Positions 11,121-23,329 of a stretch of 64,000 bases of DNA are shown here, piece by piece. Every line of letters starts with the position of its first letter. Positions within the stretch are counted from its first letter, which is position 1. Source of the DNA: Ypsolopha sequella (taxonomy: Eukaryota > Arthropoda > Insecta > Lepidoptera > Ypsolophidae); contig CAKOHE010000112.1 of NCBI GenBank assembly GCA_934047225.1, forward strand, positions 103,293 through 167,292, in the 5' to 3' direction. The notes beneath the pieces were generated by a model. The model worked only from the letters and a program-made list of their open reading frames with translations, did not search any database and had not been told where the DNA came from. The position numbers were made by a program, and so were the translations under genes.

Positions 11121-11707
11121 GTTTTGAAATTGATCTCGATCATAAATTACACACACACACACCCTTACACTATTACACACCCACATACACCCTTACACAC
11201 ACACATACACCCTCTTTCAATACCTATCCTATTCCAAATAAATTGTATCAGGGTGAGCTTCAAAATCTTAATTTTAAATTTTCAAACTGTAATTTTTTTT
11301 TTATTTTAATTATTACTTTATTTTTATTTTTATTTTGTAATCCTAATTTTGTATCTTAATTTTTTTTTTTTTTATCTTAATTCTGTGATTAATTTATAAT
11401 TTGATTGACATTTTTAACTTAATTTTTATTTAATTTTAATTCAGTAACATAATTCATATTAGATGTAAATTCATATTTCAATCAATTTATTATAATTTTA
11501 AATTTAATGTAATTAATGGTAACTGAGTAATTTATTATAGCTAAGATCTGTGTTTTTGATTTTGTATAATGCAGCATGGAACACCAAATTTATGAGACGA
11601 GTAAAGGAAGCTAGTCCCCACCACCCAGGGAATCCTACTGTGGGGACTAGAGAACGTCAATCTTTGTTTTTAAACTGTAAATAAATAAATTTGAATTTGA
11701 ATTTGAA
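11121..11707 (+). repeat. 3' UTR of non-LTR copy 2 (resumes after Penelope insertion)
   Basis: It holds a CA-rich block (11148-11215), a poly-T-rich part, CACCCAGGGAATCCTACTGTGG (also seen, as the complement, near 38670 in copy 3), then AAATAAATAAA and three TTTGAA repeats that mark the 3' end. Confidence 0.75.
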
Positions 11708-12750
11708 TATCATATCATAATACTATTGTTAATACAATACATGTCATGTTCCACAAAGTTGTAATATACAGTTCGTACTCTTCTGGGGACCCAATTTAAT
11801 TGTCCACCTAATTTACTATATTGAGTTAATTTTTTTAGAGGACAGAGCTAATCTATCTATATGTATGGATGTATAAAAGAATTACCTTGACCGACTGACT
11901 GATCTACCAATACCTAGACCAAATGGCTGTACCCAGGATAATGAAATTTAGACTGAAGGTCCCTTGTATGATGTGAGATTATAATAAATTCTAACGGGAT
12001 TATAAAAAACAAAGTCTATCAACGCTGCGAGGCGTCCGTCCGATAGTTTCCGTATCTTGACAAAATGTTAACTAATAATAACAATATGACGTTTATTGCG
12101 AGCATCTAGGCCCATATCACACAATTACAAATAAACAAACAAACATGCACTTTTAAAAGGTTAACAATAAGACATTACAATAAAATAAAATAAACACAAC
12201 TTATTAAACTTATAAAATAAAACATCAAAAACATGTGAAACACGAATACAGGAATCAATATGTACTATTACTATTTATGTGTACGTGTTTTATAGCATGG
12301 CTGTCCAGTCTATTTTGTATAATTATAATTGTAAGTAATTTAACATTTGTACGCCATAATCGGCAGATTTTTTGAGCACTATACATACTGTAACAACTTT
12401 ATATTCAACCAAAAATCATACAAATAAATATTTTTGATTTTGATTTTGATTTTGGCTAATGTATTCAAGACAGACTTGAACACCTTCGCAAACATTGACA
12501 GTACCTCCAGCTTTAAATCACCGACGTCCGACCCCAAGCCACCTTTTGGTTATATCTCTGTTACCGCATAAAGGTCCGAAAATGAAGCTGTAACTTCATA
12601 GAAGACCACGATAATTAATGACCACGAGTGTTTTGATAGTACACTTCAATGCTGATATCTTTCTAAAAACGATTTACTTCTTGGTCTCCAAAACCAAACC
12701 TATTTACTGAATTTGGCATTTACTGGCCAAGCATCCATAAAACAAGGTAT
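11708..12750. other. unassigned, with a retroposon tail
   Basis: Positions 12420-12465 hold AAATAAATA followed by three TTTTGA-type repeats, a non-LTR-like 3' end whose body upstream is not recognisable. The GACTGACTGATC stretch near 11890 resembles widespread moth repeats. No gene is seen. Confidence 0.4.
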
Positions 12751-12936
12751 GTCCTTTTTAGGGCTTCTGGTTTTTCTCACCATGATCTGATCTATGCCTC
12801 ATATAAATTAAAAATACCGAAGCTTAAACCCAAAATCTTACTTCAGAGAAATTTTGCGGCAATGAACGTAGACAGACTTATATCTGACGCAAAGGCGATA
12901 GATTGGTCTCAACTGGAAGGTTTTGAAACAGCCGTA
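12751..12936 (+). pseudogene. non-LTR retrotransposon, apurinic-type endonuclease fragment
   Basis: About 62 codons are open in one frame, including SGFSHHDLIYASYKLKIP, then ILLQRNFAAMNVDRL. This is the C-terminal end of the endonuclease domain in Jockey-superfamily ORF2. The family's SDHD motif is SHHD here, so a catalytic aspartate is changed. It stops where a scrap of MITE family A (12937-12960, ending CGCATATCGCCTTAAG) begins. Confidence 0.75.
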
Positions 12937-12960
12937 TTTTTTTCGCATATCGCCTTAAGA

Positions 12961-13954
12961 CTTTACCTGAGCCTAGAGCATGACCAACTCCAGGCTATCT
13001 AGGATTCGTTTGAAGAAATTCGGACTCTCCTTGCATTGAAAAAAATATATTTGGTTTATTAATCTTTTCTCTAGGGATGTTACGTATAAACAATGTACTA
13101 GGATTTATACTTTTGTCAAAAAAAAATGTTTTGCACCCCCCTTTTTTTTGTTTTTCAAACGTTCGCTTGAAGAACGCGGTTAAGAGATCAACTTGATTTT
13201 TTTTTCATAAAATAGGTAATTAAAATACAAAGGTATGTCACCTAAATTCAATATTTTTTTCCCTAGAAAATATTTCAGTATTAGCTAAAAACCCTCCAAC
13301 CAAATGTTTCGCTGCGTGAAGTCAGTCTGCGTCGAGCCAGGGCGCCTGTCGGACGTGGGACCGCGACGCTGCGCTGCATCGCGAATTTTCTATTTTGTTT
13401 TGCAGCAATTATCTATTTTGACATTACAACATCTAGTACAAGCAAGTATCTTGAAAAACTTTACCTATAAGATGCCAAATCTTTAAACAGAACAGAAACT
13501 TAAACGTAAACAGAATAGAATAGACGGCTTGTTGTAGTAATTCCTCAGTCCGATTTTTTTTTTAACATGTTACATTACGCTCATAAATAATAAATATATA
13601 AAAAACATGACGAAGTTAGGTATTTATTGTATTGTCCAATTTAATAACTCTGGTTAAATAAGGTGACTTTTATTTATACAGCCAAATTCGTACGGGAGGC
13701 TTGGTAAGTGATTAGTATCACGGATAGATTATCCTTTTTGGTAATATCGCAAAATAAAATTTTGACCTCCTATCGTAAACTCTCTTCGCTCACTTAGCGT
13801 CGGCGCTAATTAAGTTTGGCATGTTTTTTACTCGTTTTTTTATAAATTTTGGTTTTAATTGTAAATGATAAAATATATATTTTTATATGCTACACAATTT
13901 CGTTCAAATTAATTTTAAAGCAGATCTCGAATGTTTTCTTTGAATTGAAATATA
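12961..13954. other. unassigned, with one MITE family D arm
   Basis: 13668-13790 carries AAGGTGACTTTTATTTATAC, GCCAAATTCGTACGG and TTGGTAAGTG, an arm of family D (see 42362-42556). The rest shows no gene or repeat I can name. Confidence 0.4.
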
Positions 13955-13960
13955 ATTGAC

Positions 13961-14200
13961 TAACTGGCCGAGTGGTAGAGCGCTCGCCTTCTATCCCAAA
14001 GGTCGTGGGTTCAATTCCCGCGGTGCAACATTAATTTGTTGCAGCTGTTAGTCCATTTGTGCCCGAAGTACGGCGATAGGGCTCACCACCCACATAATAA
14101 TCGTCACTGAAAAGCGGGTGTACCAAGAGTGAACTGCGACTTGCATTTCACAGTTCACACTTGGGAATACCTTTTAGATCCCCTCAGGGATTCATGTCGT
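13961..14200 (+). repeat. tRNA-derived SINE
   Basis: The head has a Pol III A box (TGGCCGAGTGG, 13965-13975) and a B box (GGTTCAATTCC) with tRNA-like spacing. It is followed by a body with GCCCGAAGTACGGCGATAGGG, GCGGGTGTACCAAGAG and GATCCCCTCAGGGATTCATG. The body is also found, inverted, at 19643-19712 and in part at 20075-20345. It is not a working tRNA gene because the acceptor arm does not close. Confidence 0.75.
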
Positions 14201-14395
14201 GACGATTGTTGTCCAAAATAACATTCCTCAAATGAACGCTGGGTTTCGGTTACGTAAATACAGATTGTTGCAAATTACAAAAAGATATGATACTATTAAA
14301 ATGGGGCAGTGGCGGAATAAGGGGACCGATACGTACTGGGGCCCCCAGGTAGGTCCCTGTGATACTAAGGCTGATTCAATCTTGCTTTGTAATAA

Positions 14396-15589
14396 TTGTT
14401 GACTTGGTCGGTGAATCACAAAAAACTATCCTTGGAAATGAAATTTTGTATGGAACATCAAAACTTATATCAAAACTTACATTCAGATGTAGCTTTTGCA
14501 AATATCGCCAAGTTATCCAAACCGATTCGAAACAAAGTTGTATTTTTGATACAAATAAGTCAGCAGTCACTGGTATTATGGCCATAGGTGGAGGTTTTTC
14601 AGCCCTGGAACAGTTTATGTCCTCTGTTGATGTCCTAGCTATGTCCGAACGCTATTAGCAGAAAATACATGGCAAATTAGCTGAACAGTGGCAAGAATCT
14701 GCCGTGGATTCTATGGTAAATGCTGCATCTGAAGAAAGAGAAGCTGCTCTAAAAGAGATTAGGGTTGACGAGAATGGTACACCAATTATAGACGTGGTTG
14801 CAGATGGATCAGTGGCGTGCATAGAACTTTTTCCGGAAAATCAATGAGAAGGTCAAGTTTCACAATAAAAACAATATGAAAAAATCTAAATAACACTTTG
14901 AAAAAAGAAAGTTTGTATGACGCCAGGATAGGCACTGTCTACCCTAGAGTGAACATTTTCATTACATCTTTTTTTTTCAAAGTGTTATTTAAATTTTTTC
15001 ATATATTTTTTGTTGTCAATCTTGACCTTCTCATTGCTTTTCTGGAAAAAAGTTCTATGCACACCACTGAGATGGATGCTGGGCAAAACGGTCGTACCGT
15101 TCAAATTACTCGTCTTCCTCTGGAGCTGCAGCAATAATTGGGAAGCGCTTTGGGAAGGTCCTTTTTTTGGCTGTACGTAACAAGTATTGTTCAATCTGCA
15201 AACATTGTGAAAAAAACAACGCAACAATCGAGCATAGATGTTATAAAAATTATGAAGGTTCGTCTTCGGGGATGGAATCCGATATACTGGTTGATGGTTT
15301 CAAATCATCGATTTCTATGTATAACATAATCTTTGGCCGCCTCATCTCAGATGGTGATTCCAGCACATATACCAAGATTTTAGAAGCACAACCATATAAC
15401 AACTTAACTGTGCAGAAGATCAAATGCATAAATCATTTACTGAGAAATTTTTGCAATAAAATGCGGATGATAAGTGTAGACACAAGATTTCCAGTGAAAT
15501 TAAGGAAAATGATGACACAGCAGCGTATTATGTCGATACGTCGAAATATTAAGAAAGCTATCAAACATTATCAAAATATACGCTTCTGA
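14396..15589 (+). pseudogene. Mutator-like transposase domain, broken
   Basis: Coding relics match the Mutator-like transposase domain common in insect repeats. In order: two cysteines (CSFCKY), GIMAIGGGFSALEQF, DVLAMSERY, then DGCWAKRSYRSNYSSSSGAA, IIGKRFGKVLFLAVRNKYCS, CKHC, HRCYKNYEGSSSGMESDI and ISDGDSSTYTKI. There is an in-frame stop after SERY (about 14656). A 260-bp hAT MITE (14810-15069) splits the gene exactly before CWAKR; removing it and one target-site copy rejoins the reading frame. From 15071 to 15589 the frame is open. The nuclease domain follows at 15640-16558. The product would have been the DNA-cutting enzyme of a transposon; this copy is dead. Confidence 0.8.
14810..15069. 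mobile_element. hAT-type MITE
   Basis: Flanked by the 8-bp duplication AGATGGAT (14802-14809 and 15070-15077). Ends are CAGTGGCGTGCATAGAAC and the inverted GTTCTATGCACACCACTG. The inverted arms extend about 100 bp, so the element is nearly a hairpin. The 8-bp duplication and CAGTG...CACTG ends are hAT hallmarks. No transposase is encoded. Confidence 0.9.
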
Positions 15590-15639
15590 TACATTAAAAA
15601 TTAATAATCTGCACTCTGAAATCAACATCAACACCATTC

Positions 15640-16558
15640 TTTTTCATGTATTCCATTCACACCTCCATTGCAAAGCTTTTTATTGCTTTGAAGCAAAATG
15701 TGGTGATCCTGAAGTACTGATCGGTCAATTTCGGGGCACTGGGATGTGGCTTCGACTGACTTTAATCGTCTCCGCTCTTGCAGCCCATGCCAGGACTTTG
15801 CTACACAATAGCCACAGTAATATTGTTGAGAGTTTCGACTCGACCATTGCGATGTTTATCGGTGGAAAAAGGATAAATTTCACTAGCCGTGGTTCTTACA
15901 CAGGTAGGGCATTCGCTGTTGTTTTGTCCTGCAATACAAAACGGCCAATATATGAAATTCAAAAGGCAACTTTACACCAAACGCCATCTTCAAAAATTAA
16001 ACAGATGGATATTAGAAAACAAAAAACTTGTGGTCTCTTCATAGATAAAGATATTCCAGTTTTAGGGGCCTCGCCAGACGGAATAATTAAGAGAGAAAAT
16101 GGTGAAGATTTAATAGTGGAGATAAAATGCCCAATAACCGTCTACAAAATGGGCTTGCAAGAATCCATAGAAAAGAAAAAGGTTCGATTTTGGACTATCG
16201 ACAAAAGTAAACTAAACATAAATAAAAATCATCCGTGGTTTTAGCAAATCCAGGGCAAGCTTCATATTGCCCAGAAAAATACTTCAATTAAAAAAAGGTT
16301 TGCCTGTGCGTGAACCAGATTTCATCAAAGAAGCAATCGAAAAAAAGAACAAAGAAAAGCCAAAGAAACCACAACGAAAAAAAAAGAAAACGACAAAATA
16401 ATGAAGTTTCCGTTAGTAAAATATTGCAAAAGAGAAGAAAAGCTGGAGATGATTTGGAAGAAAATAAAGAAAACATGGATCCATTACCCATAAATATAAT
16501 AAGACAAATTTATGGAAGCGATGATTATGAAAGCATAATTAATAAAAACGTCTAAAAA
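15640..16558 (+). pseudogene. YqaJ-like exonuclease domain of the same Mutator-like element
   Basis: After FIGGKRINFTSRGSYTGRAF (the end of the transposase region) comes a YqaJ/viral-recombinase-type nuclease: CGLFIDKDIPVLGASPDGII (about 16030-16090), then LIVEIKCP (about 16115). The ASPDG and EIKCP motifs are the PD-(D/E)XK active site of this family. A TAG stop replaces a codon just before QIQGKLHIA (16241-16243). A lysine-rich tail follows to about 16555. Transposase-then-YqaJ order recurs in insect elements; that is recalled family knowledge, not a search result. Decayed and not translatable. Confidence 0.8.
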
Positions 16559-18055
16559 CAGCACAAATTAATAAAGAACGCGGATCTACTAGTGACAATG
16601 AATCATCACAAATCAAAAAGAATAGGTTTGCAAGATTTATTGATTTTTCTGTATTTTGATACAGAAGAAATGTTCTACATTGTAAAAAAAACTATATTGT
16701 GATATAAAAATACTACTATATTATATTACATATTTAAATTAAGTGAATGTTTTAATTTGACGTCATATATTAAATGCAATAAAAAAAACATTACGACAAC
16801 CACTGCGTCTCCGGCTAGCGCAAAATAGGAGAAAATAATACTTTTCACATGGACGCCACGAACGGAAAAAAAAATTGAACTTGAATTTTTTAGATCTAAA
16901 AATTTCCTATAGTTTTGTCAAAACTTACAATAGAAACACAGTTTAGGAAACTTAAAATTTATTTTTGACTCTATAATGCCTATCATATATTTTTATGAAA
17001 GTTTTGGACCACCCGTGTGGGAAGAGTAAGTCTTCAAAGACAGGTCCAAATTGCAGTTGGCGTATCCATTCGCCTTAAGCCTAATAATAACCTACTTATG
17101 GATTTTTAATACTTGGTCACATCCTGTTACTTGATGACATAGGGTTACCGACTGTGCACCGACAGTCTATAAGTAAAGTGCAATAAGCTTTAAGGGTCCA
17201 TTGTCACAATCAGGCGCAGGAACCAGCGAACGGTGATTAATTAGCCTTAATTAAACATCAATCTCAACCCAAGATAACCCTGGATCCTCTACGGGATCCT
17301 GTTCACGGGACCCGTAGTACCTTGTCTTAAAGAACATAATGCTGTGTGTCGTGGGAATACCATTGTGGTCGAGAGCTGATCCAACGAGGATCGTCACGAA
17401 GTGACTGCTGATGCGTTTAGATAATACTTTTCATCACTTTTGCTTGGGCCATGATTGTTCAAAGTATATGGATGTCACACACCTAACTTTGTTTAATATA
17501 AAATAAAATATGTGCAAGGTTTCGTTACTTTTAAATGTTTTAATCATACGCCAAATTTGGTGCTTAAATATTTACTCACTATTACTTACCATTTCAAAAT
17601 TTGAAAAATCCTGATAAAAAGCCGAACATTTCAATAAAATTCTGGACATTTTAGTCACAAAATGAAATAATAATTCCTAAGAGCAGCGCACTTCTAATTT
17701 AGTAAATTAGTAAAAATAAGTTTTAAATCAACATATTTTTTATAAACATGCAATACAAGGTGTACAGTAATATTGTGTTAGCTAGCTAAGTCACCTATTT
17801 TTCGGGTTGAGCAGTACTACTTATCCTAAGACTACAGGGCTATGCCCTTTTTTAGGGAGTAGGGCACTCAAAATTGTTTTGTGTACACTCTTTTAATCTG
17901 TGTATGATTATTATTATTATTTATTTATTTATTTATGATCTATGATCTAGTATGTAAGTTTATAAATGTACATATTTATATGGAATAAACTCTTATTATT
18001 ATTATTATTATGTAGGTACACTTTTCAGTCACGGGCCCATAGGGACCCGGTCATT
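16559..18055. other. unassigned; MITE A scrap and a retroposon tail
   Basis: 16795-16860 matches the CGACGCTCGCTGCGTCC... AATACTTTTCACATGGACG part of MITE family A. 17980-18011 reads GGAATAAACTC followed by seven TTA repeats, a non-LTR-like 3' end. No gene is recognised in the remainder. Confidence 0.4.
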
Positions 18056-18560
18056 TGAAAGGCATTCATGGGGCCGAAGCCAACATTGAAGAGGCCTTTG
18101 GTACCATTTAATCTAGATGTGAGATGGCTGCATCCATGGAGGCCTCTCCCTCAATGTATCATTGTGATACACTAACGGACAGTCCCCCACAGTTGCCAAA
18201 CTATTGCCAGGAAGGAAGCGACTTGGAGTGGACTATGAGGATGGGATGCTAAATGGGCCGGATAACAGGGCTATGGAGTGAGATAACGGACATCTGCCTC
18301 GAAAATCTCTCACAAATTTAAATATGGCAGATGGTGACTTGCTGCTTAATAACTATCCACCAGGATAGCCGTTGTGGGCCCCCTATCTAGCCACCATGGG
18401 GCGGCCAGGGGGCAACACTATATAAGCAGCTAAGGTTGTCGAGAGGTGAGTCTGCGGGGCGCAAGATCCTTCTAACAGTCAAGTGCCCCCGGCGTTATGA
18501 CATTTTACACTTCCAACCTGGAGCATAGGTTCCGCTCTTGCATCTCCACTCTGGCCGGCT
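18056..18560. other. GC-richer segment of unknown nature
   Basis: This 500-bp stretch is clearly richer in G and C than its surroundings. No long open frame or known motif was found. It could be the 5' part of a retroelement; I cannot show that. Confidence 0.3.
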
Positions 18561-19642
18561 GGTCAAGGCAATTATTATATTATTATTTTCAATTAATTTT
18601 ATGCCAAAATTAAACAGTCATTCAACATATTTCAATCTAAGTAAAAAATCCGGACAAATTAGAAAGACGTACAAAGTCCGGACGGAAGCCCTAAAGTCTG
18701 GACATGTCCGGACAAATCCGGACGAATAGTTACCCTAGTCACTATTGATCGACATTTCTTTCTGTCACCCAGTCCTATAAATCTACATAATGAATAAATA
18801 TATTTGTATTTGTATACAAATAACATAAAATCTGGTGCTATATTCACATCAAGAACGCTTCCATCTTCTTGACACTACTCTTGTTGATGATGTCAATTTT
18901 ATCGCTAATAAAAAGTGCCTTTAGAGCAATGCAAAGTTATGTGTGCTAAACAGCACTCACAGCACTCAATGTCAAACACACCTTAGATTGCAGTAATGGC
19001 TTCATTACCCAGAACATGTTCGTGAATTATGCTAATCAACCACGGATTATTATATCATCCAGGCACGCGATACGAAAATTCAAAAACCGAATACGATTCA
19101 AACTTCACCCCCCGCGGAGCCCAAACGCTGATTGGCAGACTGAGTGACGTCCGCTGTCCTTATTGGCTGATAAGATTTGACAGATAAGCCAGCGGCTCAC
19201 ATAAAAGATGTGTCATTTCCAGCCAGTTTTTCGGTGTTCCAAAATTCAAAACGGTATCCTAACAAAGAGGTTGTACGTTATCAGCTACGGTCGGTCGGTC
19301 TCGTATCACATGAGAATGAAAACATCTGTCGACGTTTTGTTATGCCCGGATCGTCTTTTTTACTTGCGCGCGCGCATAGTGAACCAACTTGATGGTTTTG
19401 TTTGCATTGTGTAATAGTGGGGTCGATCGCCTGGCCCGTGTCAAACATTATACGGTCAGAAATCCTTTGAACATTATCTGGTGCTGCCATTGAATCTCGG
19501 ACATAATTCTAGATGTCCGATAATGGTTTCTGGTCTATTGAAAAATCTCGGCTCTGACATTAGATAGACCAAAAAGCTACCGACGACGTACCGTTGGCAA
19601 AGATTTTTTGATCAATTTATAACAATATAATATAGTATATCA
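18561..19642. other. unassigned; short TCCGGAC repeats and CCAAT-like boxes
   Basis: 18648-18724 repeats TCCGGAC several times in both orientations. 19100-19200 is GC-richer with two ATTGG (inverted CCAAT) boxes, which could belong to a promoter; no transcript structure supports this. Short open frames nearby look fortuitous. Confidence 0.3.
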
Positions 19643-19712
19643 TCACGACATGAATCCCCTAGGGGGTTTCAGAGGTGTTTCCGAATGTGAACTATTAAAT
19701 GCAAGTATTGTA
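19643..19712 (-). repeat. SINE body fragment
   Basis: The complement of the tail of the SINE at 13961-14200: CACGACATGAATCCC, GTGTTTCCGAATGTGAACT, AAATGCAAG. Confidence 0.7.
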
Positions 19713-20074
19713 ACATGAAATTTTCATGTTTTTTGAATTTTCCCCATTTTAATACCTATTTTTGAATGTGGTTTTGTTTTTTAGCTGGTACTATTTTGCG
19801 TTCCGTCTTAACAAATGATTTTATTTGTCAAGTCTTTACGTTTCAAAAAGAATGTTTGTTTTTGTAAGAAAATATTGTTATAAAATTCTTCTTTTGTTGT
19901 TAAGCAACCCATGTATTTGTGAAACTTCCATGCCATGATATAAATTAGGTTTTTAAATGTGTAAACTTATATGGAGAGCGCTGGCCGTTGGAATTTAGGT
20001 TCCCGCCTACCCTAGTGGCCAGAGTTCCAATTATTCTGTGTTCCACTTTGATTTTTTTGCGTCAATAAAGATTT
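19713..20074. other. unassigned sequence
   Basis: No gene or repeat recognised. Confidence 0.4.
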
Positions 20075-20345
20075 TATTCATTTTTATTTTCACTTACTAC
20101 ACCCGCATTTCACCGACGATTATTATTACGTCCCAACGTGATGGATGGTGCCCTATCGCCGTTCTTCGGGTACAAATACACGCTTTTTAGGTCATGCAGG
20201 TTTATTCACGATGTTTTCCTTCACCGTTCAACAAGTGGTAAGTATTATCCGAAAAACTCATTGGTGCATGACCAGGCATCGAACCTGGGTCTCAAAATTG
20301 AGAGGTCATAGAGCGTACTACCGCCTGCGGGTCTACCGCGTAATT
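20075..20345 (-). repeat. second tRNA-derived SINE, inverted
   Basis: On the minus strand a tRNA-like head contains the B box GGTTCGATGCC, followed by GCATGACC, CGAAGAACGGCGATAGGGC and GTGAAATGCGGGTGTAGTAAG. It ends in AT-rich sequence near 20080. It shares the GGCGATAGGG and GCGGGTGTA body parts with the SINE at 13961. Confidence 0.65.
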
Positions 20346-21561
20346 ATCATTTTCATCAACATCAACTTGAGATTGAAATTTGACGTGCGTGCGACGACGC
20401 CCGCCTAACATGCCATCTCTTTTGAACGCGTTGAATTTCGCATGCATTTGCTTGAAGTTGATACAAAGGAGAATTACGAGGTACGAGCCCCCGCTAATCT
20501 ACCGTCACTTAATTTATTTTTACGTTCACGAAATATTCACAGGCTTATCAAATGTCATAATCTAAATTCCTATTTTACATGGTTTTTAAGAAAAACCTCT
20601 GTGACAGACGGACGGTCGGACACGAGAAAGATTTAATAAGAGTTCCCATTATCCTTTTAAGGTACGGAACCCTAAAACCCACTCAAGTGCGATAAAAATT
20701 CGTGGCCTGGGGGTTCAGTACATACCGTTTAAAACACAAACGAATTCGACGTGCAGCTATTAATGACCAAATGAATTTGTCACGTGCTTGTCCATTAAAA
20801 TTCGTTTAATAACATCTTAATTCATAGGGAACTTTCTGATTTTTCTTCAACCTTTGAGGTGGAAGTTGGAAGTTAAAATGGTCAGGGCTCACTTAGCAGG
20901 GTCCTTGAATACAAAACAAGTAGGAGCTGATTTTCAACCCTGGCTAGATAAACATTATGGTATTATCAATAATTTCATTATACATTATACTTAATAAAAT
21001 AACACGAAAAAAATATTTCAGGCCAGTCAGGCTAAAGACCACCACACTAGGAAATTTCATAAATAGGTTGGTCAAGTTCACAAAAATACGTTGGTTGCAT
21101 ACTGACTTAGAAACAACCCCCGAATGTGACCCTAAAATCAGTCGGACAGACTGAACGGCTGCATCAGGGTGCCACCTACCAGGTTTTTCTAGTCATACTT
21201 ATTGCGTCGTATCGTATACGAGTATACATGACAAATTTCAATAATGGTCACTTACGAGTCTAGGCGAAAACTTTTTTTTTATTTCTTGATTTTTTTTTCA
21301 CAAGTATTTGTTTTTATCCATCCTTTACCGATAGGAATAATACATTTATTCCAAACTATCTTAAAATGTATAATTTCATATCTACTGGTATATTCTCGAT
21401 ACGGTAGGGCTAACGACAATGCCCGCTCGGTCTACTAGTTATAGAACTTTATTACTACAAAGTGATATCAATTTATGTCGCCAAATTCACAATGACAACT
21501 CGGTAAGTGCACTAGTTAAATTCGTATTTGTAAATTTGTGGGATAGTACAATTGATTTCAG
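20346..21561. other. unassigned; dispersed repeat fragments
   Basis: 20590-20690 contains GACAGACGGACGG and AAGGTACGGAACCCTAAAA, a dispersed motif also seen near 44640, 59140 and 61800. 21459-21520 carries a diverged family D arm (GCCAAATTCACAATG, CTCGGTAAGTG). No gene is seen. Confidence 0.4.
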
Positions 21562-21703
21562 GGGATCTAAAAAGGCCAACTTGGGTGAATCATGAAATGA
21601 TTTGAAAGTAGGATAGAGACAGAGTTCCTTCATGCGTGCAAAAGAGATGGCATTACAACAGAATCATAATATGATTCATCCAAAGCGGCCTTTTTAGAGG
21701 ACC
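21562..21703. repeat. small hairpin MITE
   Basis: GGGGATCTAAAAAGGCC and TGAATCAT at 21562-21603 are mirrored at 21660-21703 with mismatches. About 140 bp, non-coding. Confidence 0.65.
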
Positions 21704-22186
21704 TGTTCATAATCGTTTTTTTTTTGTGTTCCTTGCAAGCGCAAGGGAGGTCACATTTTTTTAGTTACAAGATATAAAGAAATAAAACCCGCTTATTTTA
21801 TGTTGTAACTAACATTTCAAGTCACATTTAATAATACATAGTTTGAGAAGTGCATCAAGAATTATTAACTGCATTTTTTTATCCACATAATTTTCTCTCA
21901 AAACCAACATACCTAACTATTGATACTTCATTATAATTGAGAAACATCATTAAAACTTAACCCCATCAGCTGTAAAAGCACTAAAAGAAACTAAAAAACA
22001 CTACCATGCTTAGTCGTTTACATAAGTAGATACAATTCAAACTTACGTCACGACACGTCCTTATATATACATGTACACTTTGTATGAGATAGTTTCGGGA
22101 CAGCACACACTAGCGTTAGGTGTATAAATTTTTGCGTATAAAACATCAGGCTCCAAAGCAAACAATCAGTAAATTTAATGTATATA
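21704..22186. other. unassigned sequence
   Basis: No gene or repeat recognised. Confidence 0.4.
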
Positions 22187-23204
22187 CAGGGTGGAAAAAA
22201 TGAAAGGGCCCTGGAGGGGAACTACCTTAAATCCTTTAGTTAGCTCATTTTACTGAAAGGAAACATTCCTTTATTTTTTAAAAGAAACAAAACTGCATTC
22301 AAAGATCTTCTAAAATTTGCTTGTCTCACCCGGGAACTGAACCAACTAAAAATTTTAAAAATAAACCCTCGCTATTTTATTATTCGAATCGGTAGGATTA
22401 TTGTTCAGGATAAAATTTGTCTAATAAACTAAAGTATTACACTCATCTGTTGTACGAGATACCCATGAAATTGAATATTTATTACAAGTTCTTTATTAAC
22501 AATACCTAGTACTGTTCACTTGTAAAGTAATGATTATACGCCATTATTACACAATGACAGCACAGAATGAAAGCAAAACAAAACAAAATTTTAATTTCGA
22601 ACGAAATTTATGGTTCGAACTTCAAATTTGTTTATTTGCAAAAAATGCGTTGCAAAAAAAATACGTTCCTTTTTTAAACTTTTCGTCAGTACGCCTAGTG
22701 CAAGAAGTAATTGTGCTCTGCATACATTTATTATTACCATTTAACGATTTTCTTATTGAAGTCTTCAACAAGGTACTTAAGATAAATAACATTAGCAAGC
22801 TTGTACTTCATACGATGTCTTTGGATGTAAGAGAGATAAGAAAATTAGAACGTTTCATTTACTTGTTACAAGTGAACAGTACTAGGTATTGTTAACAAAG
22901 AACTTGTAATAAATATTTAATTTCATGAGTATCTCGTACAACAGATGAGTGTAAGACCAAATGTTTATTAGACAAATTTTATTCTGAACAATAATCCTAC
23001 CGATTCGTATGATAAAATAGCGAGGGTTTATTTTTTAATTTTTAGTTGGTTCGATTCCCGGGTGAGACAAGTGAATTTCAGAATATCTTTGAATGCAGTT
23101 TTGTTTCTTTTAAAAAATAAAGGAATGTTTCCTTTCAGTAAAATGAGCTAACTAAACGATTTAAGGTAGCTCCCCTCCAGGGCCCTTAAATTTTTTCCAC
23201 CCTG
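22187..23204. mobile_element. fold-back DNA element (copy 2)
   Basis: Begins CAGGGTGGAAAAAAT, ends with its inverted copy, and is flanked on both sides by TATA. Arms of about 320 bp are inverted copies of each other. The 1018-bp length and uninterrupted centre show the state before the RTE insertion seen in copy 1. Each arm contains GGTTCGATTCCCGG or a close variant, resembling a Pol III B box. An open frame of 121 codons in the centre has no recognisable domain and is AT-driven. Confidence 0.85.
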
Positions 23205-23329
23205 TATATATCGTTGACCCCATAGTACACGTTCTATATATGGATACTTTGAGACCTGTCCTCGAACTATACAAATGTCTTCAAAGTATGCTTGCGCTTC
23301 AAATTATGTCCCTGAAGTAAACGTTGTAC

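Noticed and set aside
11124..11309. Thr/His-rich small protein
   Set aside because: Translation of a CA-rich simple repeat in a retroelement 3' UTR.
13961..14033. Functional tRNA gene
   Set aside because: A and B boxes are present but the acceptor arm does not pair and a SINE body follows directly.
19177..19490. Small overlapping frames near CCAAT-like boxes as a host gene
   Set aside because: Frames occur on both strands with similar length, none has a domain, and no splice signals fit.
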